From NCBI RefSeq assembly GCF_029625315.1, contig NZ_CP121110.1:3171001-3235000 (forward strand): a stretch of 64,000 nucleotides of DNA, in the 5' to 3' direction. The stretch comes from Flavobacterium ginsengisoli (GTDB lineage: Bacteria; Bacteroidota; Bacteroidia; Flavobacteriales; Flavobacteriaceae). Positions 56,701 to 64,000 of the stretch are shown one piece after another. The notes below the pieces were generated by a model. The model was not told the origin of the DNA. It was given only the letters and a program-made list of their open reading frames with translations, and made no database searches. The position numbers were made by a program, and so were the translations under genes. The stretch's first letter is position 1. Each line of letters begins with the position of its first letter.

Positions 56701-58299
56701 TTTTCATCTCGTCTTGCGACTTGAAGTAGTATTCCTGATTTGGAAGTCCGTAGCGATAACCACGACCACGACCAATTGGTGTTGCTTGCTTTTCACCGTC
56801 TTTTACACAAAGTAAAATATCGTGCGCATTGGCATCTTCTTTATTTAAATAATAAGTATTGTTAGTAGCGATTAATTTGACATTGTGTTTTTGAGAGAAC
56901 TCAATCAAGGTTTTGTTGACACGATTTTCATCTTCCTGATTGTGACGCATTACTTCAAGATAGAAATCTTCGCCAAATTGTTCTTTCCACCAAATTAAAG
57001 CTTCTTCTGCTTGGTTTTCGCCAATATTTAAGATTTTACTCGGAATTTCTCCGTATAAATTCCCAGACAAAACCATGATATCGCCTTTGTATTGCTCAAC
57101 AATCTTTCTGTCAATTCTCGGAACATAATAAAATCCATCAGTATACGCAATCGAAGCCATTTTGGCTAAGTTGTGATAACCTGCTTTATTTTTAGCCATC
57201 AAAACAACCTGATAACCGTTGTCTTTTTTACTTTTATCTAAATGGTTTTCACAAATATTAAATTCACAACCTACAATTGGTTTTACTTCAGTTTCTGTTG
57301 GTTCTTCTCCAGCTTCAATTAAAGCTTTATTTTTTCCAGATGCAGCTTTGTTGTGATTCATAACAGCGCTCACAAAATGGAAAGCTCCCATCATGTTTCC
57401 TGTATCTGTCATGGCCACGGCTGGCATTCCGTTTTTAGGCTGCAGCAGCCTACAATATTTCCAACTCCGATAGTCGATTGCAGAACCGAGAACTGTGTAT
57501 GATTATGCAAATGCGCAAACTTTGTCGCTTTAAAATCAGCTTTATCTTCATCTGAAACAACGGTCTGTTGACCTTCTCCAGCTAAAGCTTTAAGCTGTTC
57601 TCTGATTTTATCAGAAGCCGCTTTTAAGTTGATGTGTTTTAGACCAATTAACTTAAATGGCTCAAAATTTCTTTCCTGAAATTCTCTGAAATATTCTTTA
57701 GGAACGTCTAACTCTTCTTTTGTAAAAACCTCTCTTCTAACCAATTCTAAGAAACAACGCGTAGTTGCCTCAACGTCGGCAGTTGCGTTGTGCGCTTCCG
57801 CGAATGGCTGATCGAAAAGATAGCTGTGTAATTCGGTCAAAGTTGGAAGTTTGAATTTTCCTCCACGACCTCCTGGAAGCTGTAATAACGAAGCCGTAAC
57901 TTCGGTACAAGTATCCAAAACCGGCATTGAAGCCATTTGAGACTCCACTCCCATTCTATGGAATTCGGCTCCCATAATATTAACGTCGAAACCTAAATTC
58001 TGACCAACAATAAATTTGGTTTTACTCAAAGCGATATTGAATTTCTCCAAAACTTCGGCCAAAGTGATTCCATCGGCTTCAGCCAATTCGGTTGAGATTC
58101 CGTGAATACGCTCGGCATCATACGGAATATTAAATCCTTCTGGTTTTACCAAATAATCCTGATGCTCGATAAGCTGTCCCATTTCGTCATGAAGTCGCCA
58201 AGCAATCTGTATACAGCGAGGCCAGTTATCAGAATCGGTTATTGGGGCATCCCAGCGTTTTGGTAATCCGGTTGTTTCGGTATCGAATATTAAATACAT
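53758..58299 (-). CDS. dnaE: DNA polymerase III alpha subunit with N-terminal DnaQ-like exonuclease (two frameshifts)
   Basis: The start is taken at ATG 58299 (MYLIFDTETTGLP). Residues 1-190 are a DEDD exonuclease (DTETTGLP; HNATADVEATTRC). A PHP domain follows (FAHLHNHTQFSVLQS). The frame is broken at 57431-57451 (the repaired sequence reads about KNGMPAVAMTDTGNMM) and again near 55216, where removing one base gives EQAATKGHDAKILEKIW. The catalytic aspartates are in PDIDIDFDDEGR (about 686-697); helix-hairpin-helix and OB parts follow. The total is about 1,512 residues. Fusion of exonuclease and polymerase is typical for Bacteroidota DnaE. Confidence 0.93.
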
Positions 58300-58632
58300 A
58301 GAGTTGTAAAAGTCAAATTTTGATGTCCAAAATTCCAAATCTCACATATTGCAAAACATTGACAACATGAAACATAACAAAATGTGAAATGAAAAATCGG
58401 AGGAATTCAAATTTACGCTTTTTTTAGAGAAATAAAGAAGCTAAAGTTGTTAACAAAAGCATTTTTAACATGATTATGAAAGAGCGACAAAAACCTTAAA
58501 AAATCATTTATTTTCTCTTAAAAACTTCAATTATTCATTTTGGATACTCATTAAACCAAAATGAACACTTTTAAGCTTTACTGTATCCTGAACTTTGCTT
58601 CATCAAATTATAACAATTAAAAAATAATAATC
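58300..58632. other. Intergenic region between dnaE and the SDR gene
   Basis: AT-rich divergent spacer without a gene. It contains the inverted repeat at 58534-58565 and no clear consensus promoter for dnaE. Confidence 0.55.
58534..58565. promoter_or_regulatory. Candidate operator upstream of the SDR gene
   Basis: TTCATTTTGG (58534-58543) and CCAAAATGAA (58556-58565) are perfect inverted 10-bp arms 12 bp apart, about 70 bp before the SDR start. A nearby GAACTTTG (one base off the -7 consensus) could be the promoter. An AraC-type regulator is encoded two genes downstream and may bind here. Confidence 0.5.
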
Positions 58633-59436
58633 ATGAAAACAATTTTTATCACAGGTGCATCATCAGGTTTAGGAAAAGCAACAGCAAAATTATTCCACGA
58701 AAAAGGATGGAATGTAATTGCAACCATGAGAACTCCTGAAAAAGAAACAGAACTTTCTCAATTAAAAAATGTAACGCTTTTACCTTTAGACGTTACCAAC
58801 TACGATCAAATTCAAACTACTGTGGAAAAAGCACTTAAATTAAGCGACATTGATATCGTTTTCAACAATGCTGGTTATGGATTAATTGGCCCTTTGGAAA
58901 GTTTAACAGATGATCAAATCACAAAACAATTAAATACTAATTTATTGGGAGTAATCAGAGTTACAAATGCATTCATTCCGTATTTCAGAGAAAGAAAAAA
59001 CGGTTTATTCATTTCAACGACTTCTATCGGTGGATTGATCGCTTTTCCTTTAGGATCAATCTATCACGCAACAAAATGGGGATTAGAAGGCTGGAGCGAA
59101 AGTATGGCTTATGAATTAAATCCTTTTGGAGTACATATTAAAACCGTTTCTCCAGGCGGCATTAAAACTGAGTTTTTACACGGTTCTCTTGATACGGCGA
59201 CAAAATCTGAATACGAAGCGATGACCAACAGCATGTTTGCAAGTGTTGACACGATGTTTGAAATGGCATCAACTCCAGAACAAATTGCCGGTGTGGTTTA
59301 TGAAGCCGCAACCGACGGTAAAAATCAATTAAGATATGTTGCTGGCGAAGATGCAAAAGCGCTTTACAAACAAAGATTAGAATTAGGCGCAGAAACTTTT
59401 CGTACCGAATTTGGAAAACAATTCTTTGGAGAATAA
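58633..59436 (+). CDS. Short-chain dehydrogenase/reductase
   Basis: The 267-residue protein has the NAD(P) motif TGASSGLG (6-13), NNAGYG (about 83-88), the catalytic Ser in STTSIGG and the YHATK pair (Tyr and Lys of YxxxK). It is a classical SDR of the kind paired with AraC regulators. The substrate is unknown. Confidence 0.93.
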   Translation: MKTIFITGASSGLGKATAKLFHEKGWNVIATMRTPEKETELSQLKNVTLLPLDVTNYDQIQTTVEKALKLSDIDIVFNNAGYGLIGPLESLTDDQITKQLNTNLLGVIRVTNAFIPYFRERKNGLFISTTSIGGLIAFPLGSIYHATKWGLEGWSESMAYELNPFGVHIKTVSPGGIKTEFLHGSLDTATKSEYEAMTNSMFASVDTMFEMASTPEQIAGVVYEAATDGKNQLRYVAGEDAKALYKQRLELGAETFRTEFGKQFFGE

Positions 59437-59469
59437 TTATTTCTAATAAAACTATCCAAAATATTGAAC

Positions 59470-59645
59470 ATTCTTTTATTACGCTCCAACGGAGCAAAAT
59501 TATGTATAGAAATTCAATAATCCAGATACAAAAGAGCTCCAGCGGAGCGAAATATTTATCGCAATGAATATGTCGCTCCGCTGGAGCTTTGTTCTCAATA
59601 ATAAACATGATTTCTATAAATATTTCGCTTCTCCGAAGCTGATTT
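59470..59645. repeat. Cluster of four GCTCC-nnn-GGAGC type hairpins
   Basis: The hairpins are GCTCC-AAC-GGAGC (59483-59495), GCTCC-AGC-GGAGC (59536-59548), GCTCC-GCT-GGAGC (59575-59587) and GCTTC-TCC-GAAGC (59627-59639). The last follows the leader TTTCTATAAATATTTC, shared with the element at 5198. The stem bases change together while pairing is kept. Confidence 0.8.
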
Positions 59646-59675
59646 TAGTCTATCAAATTTTCATACTTTTATATC

Positions 59676-60596
59676 ATGGAAAGAAAAAACAATAATCCAG
59701 AAAAAATCTCTTCTATATCTCAGTTTCACGATCTGCTTCAACTTCCAAAACCGCTTCATCCGATGGTGAGTTTGGTAGACAATACACAGTTGGTTATAAA
59801 TGAAAATTTAGCGAATCATGCCTTTTTACTTGATTTTTATAAGATCTCTTATAAGTTTTCTACCAAAGGAAAAATGGGCTACGGTCAAGGCTATTATGAT
59901 TTCAACGAAGGCGGACTTATGTTTGCTTCCCCAACTCAATTAATTTTTACTGAAAATGAAGAAGGCGTTGAATATGGCGGTTATACACTTTTATTTCATC
60001 CTGATTTTATTCGTAATTATCCTTTAGGAAAAAGCATCAAAAAATATGGCTTCTTTTCTTATGATACCAATGAAGCTCTGCACCTTTCAGACAGTGAAAA
60101 AACAATTATTATTGGATTATTACAAAGCATAGAAAACGAACTCAATACCGCAATTGATGAAATGAGTCAGGATGTGATCGTTTCTTACATTGATGTTCTC
60201 TTGAATTACAGCAATCGTTTTTACAAACGCCAATTTATTACCAGAAAAACCATCAGTAACGATTTATTATTAAAAGTCGAAGAAACTCTGGATAACTATA
60301 TTAGCAATGCAGAAACCTTAAAAAGAGGATTGCCAACAGTAGAATTTCTGGCATCGCAGATTAATGTTTCAAGTCATTATCTCAGCGATATGCTTCGTAA
60401 TTTAACTGGGTTAAATGCGCAACAGCATATCCATTCGAAATTAATAGAAAAATCAAAAGATTTCTTGATTACGACCAATCTTTCAGTGGCAGAAATTGCT
60501 TATCAATTAGGTTTTGAGTATCCTCAGTCATTTAGTAAATTATTCAAAAAGAAAACCAGTCTTACTCCATTAGAATTTAAAAATTCATTGAATTAA
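59676..60596 (+). CDS. AraC-family transcriptional regulator
   Basis: The 306-residue protein has an N-terminal cupin-like sensing domain (about 1-185) and a C-terminal AraC DNA-binding domain with two helix-turn-helix motifs (FLASQINVSSHYLSDMLRN; LSVAEIAYQLGFEYPQSFSKLFKK). It follows the SDR gene across a repeat cluster and probably regulates it. Confidence 0.9.
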   Translation: MERKNNNPEKISSISQFHDLLQLPKPLHPMVSLVDNTQLVINENLANHAFLLDFYKISYKFSTKGKMGYGQGYYDFNEGGLMFASPTQLIFTENEEGVEYGGYTLLFHPDFIRNYPLGKSIKKYGFFSYDTNEALHLSDSEKTIIIGLLQSIENELNTAIDEMSQDVIVSYIDVLLNYSNRFYKRQFITRKTISNDLLLKVEETLDNYISNAETLKRGLPTVEFLASQINVSSHYLSDMLRNLTGLNAQQHIHSKLIEKSKDFLITTNLSVAEIAYQLGFEYPQSFSKLFKKKTSLTPLEFKNSLN

Positions 60597-61114
60597 TCTT
60601 TAAAAATACTGCTCTCAAAAAATCAATTTCTGCTTCAAAAAATCATAAAATTTTAAAAAAATACACTTCTTGGATGTCGTAGTATTTTGATGTTTTATTG
60701 AATCTAAATAACGTCCGAAAAACTCCTTTAAAAGCCGCAAAAAACCTAAAAAACATGCTTTTTACAAAGATTTTAAAACTAACAATTATTACTATTTTTA
60801 TCTAATTTGTTAGATTTTTTCAATTAAATCCTTATATTTTATAGTGATTTTAAGATAAATTTGCAAACTATTAAAACAAAAAACAAACAAGGAAAATTAA
60901 AGCCGAAAAAGAAAAAGTAAATTAGTTTCTTCATCATTTTTCTTTCAAAATTTAATACCAAAAAGCGGTTTCGCAATTTGGAAATTAGTTTGGGTATCGT
61001 ATATAATGAAATATTGAAATTGACGCTTTTTTATCTTTTTTTACTTTTGTTTTGCTATTATAATGAACAGGAAATTGCTGTGGTTATAGAAATTACAATT
61101 TAAAAAAATAAAAA
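60597..61114. other. Long leader region before leuC
   Basis: The 518 bp contain no convincing ORF. The only clear signal is the leuC promoter at 61020-61049. The remaining sequence is AT-rich with runs of A; no terminator or leader peptide rich in leucine codons was found. Confidence 0.55.
61020..61049 (+). promoter_or_regulatory. leuC promoter
   Basis: TTG (61020-61022), 19 bp, TACTTTTG (61042-61049) is an exact match to the Bacteroidota pattern. The leader to ATG 61115 is about 60 bp. Confidence 0.75.
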
Positions 61115-62509
61115 ATGAGTAAGACATTATTTGACAAAGTATGGGATTCACATGTTGTGCGTAAAATTGAAGATGGGCCAGATGTGTTTTTTATTGACCG
61201 CCATTTCATTCATGAAGTTACGAGTCCTGTTGCTTTTTTAGGATTAAAATCAAGAGGCGTTAACGTTTTATACCCACAACGTACTTTTGCAACTGCAGAC
61301 CACAATACACCAACCATAAACCAACATTTACCAGTACAAGATCCACTTTCTGCTAATCAGCTTCAGGCACTTGAAGACAATGCAAACGAATACGGAATTT
61401 CGCACTGGGGATTAGGTCACCAAAAAAATGGAATTGTACACGTAGTAGGTCCTGAAAACGGAATTACTTTGCCAGGTGCTACTATTGTATGTGGAGATTC
61501 ACATACGTCTACTCACGGTGCTTTTGGAGCTATTGCTTTTGGTATCGGAACATCTGAGGTTGAAATGGTGCTTTCTACGCAATGTATTATGCGACCTAAA
61601 CCAAAGAAAATGCGTATTAACGTAAACGGTAAATTAAGCAAAGGTGTTGGTCCAAAAGACGTTGCACTTTATATTATTGCTCAATTAACTACTTCTGGAG
61701 GAACAGGTTATTTTGTTGAATATGCTGGTGATGTATTCGAAAACATGACTATGGAAGGCCGTATGACAGTTTGTAACTTAAGTATCGAAATGGGTGCTCG
61801 TGGAGGAATGATTGCTCCTGACCAAACTACTTTTGATTTCTTAGAAGGAAGACTTTATGCTCCAAAAGGAGAAGCTTGGACTAAAGCTGTTGAATACTGG
61901 AAAACTCTTAAAACAGATGCTGATGCTGTATTTGATGCTGAATTAAACATCAAAGCTGAAGATATTGAACCAATGATTACTTACGGTACTAACCCAGGAA
62001 TGGGAATTGGTATCACAAAACATATCCCAAGTGCAAACCAAGTTGAAGGTGGTGAGGAAACTTACAAAAAATCTTTAGCTTATATGGGCTTCAACGAAGA
62101 CGACGTAATGATTGGAAAACAAATCGATTATGTTTTCTTAGGAAGTTGTACAAACGGACGTATTGAAGATTTTAGAGCTTTCGCTGAAATTGTAAAAGGA
62201 AGAAAAAAAGCAGATAATGTTACGGCTTGGTTAGTTCCGGGTTCTCACGTTGTTGAAGCACAGATTAAAGAAGAAGGAATTTTAGATATCTTGACTGAAG
62301 CGGGGTTTGTATTACGTCAGCCGGGTTGTTCTGCTTGTTTAGCAATGAACGATGATAAAGTTCCTGCTGGTAAATATGCAGTAAGTACTTCAAACAGAAA
62401 CTTTGAAGGCCGTCAAGGTCCTGGTTCAAGAACGCTTTTAGCTTCTCCAATTATGGCGGCAGCGGCGGCAGTTACTGGAAAATTAACAGACCCTAGAGAG
62501 CTGTTCTAG
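61115..62509 (+). CDS. leuC: 3-isopropylmalate dehydratase, large subunit
   Basis: The 464-residue protein has the aconitase-type motifs [15 protein letters not shown] and the Fe-S ligands in [13 protein letters not shown] and [12 protein letters not shown]. It isomerises 2- to 3-isopropylmalate with LeuD in leucine synthesis. It is the first gene of the leu operon seen here. Confidence 0.95.
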   Translation: MSKTLFDKVWDSHVVRKIEDGPDVFFIDRHFIHEVTSPVAFLGLKSRGVNVLYPQRTFATADHNTPTINQHLPVQDPLSANQLQALEDNANEYGISHWGLGHQKNGIVHVVGPENGITLPGATIVCGDSHTSTHGAFGAIAFGIGTSEVEMVLSTQCIMRPKPKKMRINVNGKLSKGVGPKDVALYIIAQLTTSGGTGYFVEYAGDVFENMTMEGRMTVCNLSIEMGARGGMIAPDQTTFDFLEGRLYAPKGEAWTKAVEYWKTLKTDADAVFDAELNIKAEDIEPMITYGTNPGMGIGITKHIPSANQVEGGEETYKKSLAYMGFNEDDVMIGKQIDYVFLGSCTNGRIEDFRAFAEIVKGRKKADNVTAWLVPGSHVVEAQIKEEGILDILTEAGFVLRQPGCSACLAMNDDKVPAGKYAVSTSNRNFEGRQGPGSRTLLASPIMAAAAAVTGKLTDPRELF

Positions 62510-62610
62510 TCAATGACAATTTCAAAAATTCAATAAAATTGCTTTTAGGTTTAATATAGATTCTCAATTTCAGAAAATCTAAAATCTAAAATCCAAAATC
62601 TAAAATTAAA

Positions 62611-63207
62611 ATGGCATACGATAAATTTAATATACTTACTAGCAGCGGAGTTCCGTTGCCAATTGAGAACGTAGATACAGATCAAATCATCCCAGCTCGT
62701 TTCTTAAAAGCTACAAAACGTGAAGGTTTTGGAGACAACCTTTTTAGAGACTGGAGATATAACGGAGACGATACTCCAAAAGCAGATTTCGTTTTAAATA
62801 ACCCGACTTACAGTGGAAAAATCCTTGTAGGAGGAAAAAACTTCGGTTCTGGATCTTCTAGAGAACATGCTGCTTGGGCAGTTTACGATTACGGATTTCG
62901 TGCTGTAGTTTCTAGTTTCTTTGCTGATATCTTCAAAGGAAACTGTTTGAATATTGGTGTTTTGCCAGTACAAATCAGCCCAGAATTTTTGGAAAATATT
63001 TTCAAAGCAATCGAAGCTGATCCTAAAACAGAATTAGAAATCAATCTTCCTGACCAAACTATTACTTTATTGTCAACTGGTCAGCAAGAATCTTTTGCTA
63101 TCAACGGATACAAAAAGAATAATATGATTAATGGTTTTGACGACATTGATTATTTACAAGATATGAAAGAAGATATTAAGGCTTTCGCTGATAAACTTCC
63201 TTACTAA
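62611..63207 (+). CDS. leuD: 3-isopropylmalate dehydratase, small subunit
   Basis: The 198-residue protein has IENVDTDQIIPARFLK and the loop NFGSGSSREHA of LeuD. It forms the swivelling domain of the isomerase with LeuC. The 101-bp gap after leuC ends in imperfect AAAATCT repeats (62575-62605). Confidence 0.95.
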   Translation: MAYDKFNILTSSGVPLPIENVDTDQIIPARFLKATKREGFGDNLFRDWRYNGDDTPKADFVLNNPTYSGKILVGGKNFGSGSSREHAAWAVYDYGFRAVVSSFFADIFKGNCLNIGVLPVQISPEFLENIFKAIEADPKTELEINLPDQTITLLSTGQQESFAINGYKKNNMINGFDDIDYLQDMKEDIKAFADKLPY

Positions 63208-63229
63208 AAAATCAGGTTCAGTCCTATGA

Positions 63230-63264
63230 GACCCGACAGGTTTTTGAAACCTGTCGGGTCTTTA
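63230..63264 (+). terminator. Strong hairpin after leuD
   Basis: GACCCGACAGGTTT (63230-63243) pairs perfectly with AAACCTGTCGGGTC (63247-63260) around a 3-base loop, with only a short T stretch after. It may be a partial terminator or an RNA-stability element inside the operon. Confidence 0.65.
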
Positions 63265-63292
63265 TAAGTTAAATAAAAATACTTCCAAAAAA

Positions 63293-63865
63293 ATGAACGA
63301 CAACAGCATTGTTTTACCAAAATTTTATTCGGAAATCAAAAGTGATTCTGAGAAAATTTCGTTTTCAATGCCGTCCGATTTACAAACGGGAAGTTTTCTT
63401 AGAACATTATCAGCAACAAAAAAAGATGGTCATTTTTTAGAGTTAGGAACTGGAACTGGATTATCTCTTGCATGGTTGATTGAGGGAATGGGAGAAAACT
63501 CAAGCTTGATTTCAATTGATAATACAGCAGAATATCAAGATATTGCTAAAAAATATTTCCAAAAACCAAATGTTTCATTTGTCTGTGAAGATGCAGAAAA
63601 ATGGATTTTAAATTATAAAGGTTTAAAGTTTGATTTGATTTTTGCTGATGCGTGGCCAGGAAAATATGTGGTTTTAGATGAAACTCTAAGCTTATTGAAA
63701 TCTGGCGGAATTTATTTAATTGACGACATGTTGCCGCAACCAAACTGGCCGCTAAATCATGATAAAAATGTCGAAAGACTTATTCAGGATTTAGAAAACA
63801 GAACAGACATTCAATTGACTAAAATGTGCTGGTCAACAGGTTTGATTCTGATAACAAAAAAATAA
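63293..63865 (+). CDS. SAM-dependent methyltransferase
   Basis: The 190-residue protein has the SAM motif LELGTGTGLSLAWL (about 45-58), LISIDNT and LIFADAWPGKY, as in O-methyltransferase-like class I enzymes. It lies inside the leu operon between leuD and the LeuA-like gene. Substrate unknown. Confidence 0.82.
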   Translation: MNDNSIVLPKFYSEIKSDSEKISFSMPSDLQTGSFLRTLSATKKDGHFLELGTGTGLSLAWLIEGMGENSSLISIDNTAEYQDIAKKYFQKPNVSFVCEDAEKWILNYKGLKFDLIFADAWPGKYVVLDETLSLLKSGGIYLIDDMLPQPNWPLNHDKNVERLIQDLENRTDIQLTKMCWSTGLILITKK

Positions 63866-63908
63866 AATAGTAAGCATTTGGCTTATTGCAAAAGCTAACA
63901 ATATAATA

Positions 63909-64000
63909 ATGGAAAAAAGAAAAATTGAAATAATGGATACGACGCTTCGTGATGGTGAACAAACATCGGGAGTTTCATTTTCTGCTGCAGAAAAACTAAC
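63909..64000 (+). CDS. LeuA-like 2-isopropylmalate synthase, partial
   Basis: Only the first 30 residues are in the window. They contain the HMGL-like signature IMDTTLRDGEQTSGVSF of 2-isopropylmalate, homocitrate and citramalate synthases. The position after leuCD supports the leucine pathway. Gene symbol left open because LeuA and CimA cannot be told apart from this fragment. Confidence 0.85.
   Translation, partial: MEKRKIEIMDTTLRDGEQTSGVSFSAAEKL

Noticed and set aside
53758..58299. Three separate genes in place of dnaE
   Set aside because: The three frames join in order into one exonuclease-PHP-polymerase protein; the breaks match the error pattern elsewhere in the window.

Overview
The window is a low-GC chromosomal segment from a member of the Bacteroidota, most likely Flavobacterium or a very close relative. 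Evidence seen directly: promoters of the Bacteroidota type (TTG, about 19 bp, then TAnnTTTG) in front of many genes, lipoprotein signals ending SCS(S/N)D, a MurF-alanine racemase fusion, a DnaQ-DnaE fusion, TonB-dependent receptors with carboxypeptidase-regulatory-like N-termini, and families of dispersed palindromes between genes. No rRNA, CRISPR array, phage or transposase gene was seen.

Layout. 1-860: two tRNA-Asp genes (the first cut by the window edge) in a direct duplication, each with its own promoter. 898-4388: DUF58 protein and M1 aminopeptidase (minus). 4450-9731: a probable metal (zinc-like) acquisition locus: twin 15-bp palindromic operators over a promoter, a small His/Cys membrane protein, two DUF4625-like lipoproteins, a TonB-dependent receptor and a His-rich AztD-like beta-propeller lipoprotein. 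9815-11009: two lipoproteins, one collagen-like. 11240-14019: LytTR regulator with a TPR histidine kinase. 14197-17220: thioredoxin and an AsmA-like protein. 17317-19731: HpaII-like type II restriction-modification system. 19807-25882: small genes, ribosome hibernation factor, a repeat lipoprotein, AmtB, TrmB, LysE and an alkyltransferase-like protein. 25989-33592: an NtrY/NtrC-like two-component system divergent from a MacB-type exporter, with a sigma-54-like promoter between them. 33658-38194: L,D-transpeptidase, Mrp, NifU-like protein, ferredoxin. 38235-41420: immunity-like genes around asd. 41527-45953: mscL, murF-alr, a membrane protein and an outer-membrane barrel. 46165-48903: a second small His/Cys protein plus TonB receptor, paralogous to the 4.5-8.5 kb locus. 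49043-53580: prolyl oligopeptidase, Gfo/Idh/MocA oxidoreductase, outer-membrane barrel. 53758-58299: dnaE. 58633-60596: SDR and AraC regulator. 61115-64000: leuC, leuD, methyltransferase and the start of a LeuA-like gene.

Quality warning. At least 13 single-frame shifts break otherwise full-length genes, including genes that are normally essential (dnaE twice, asd, murF-alr) and highly conserved ones (mrp, amtB, mscL). Most are repaired by adding or removing one base. This pattern points to sequence error rather than true pseudogenes, so these genes are given as single CDS with the shift noted.

The most interesting biology is the pair of loci that each join a small HSYEHIV-type His/Cys membrane protein to a TonB-dependent receptor, the twin operator in front of the first, the covarying hairpin family in intergenic regions, and the sigma-54-type exporter circuit.
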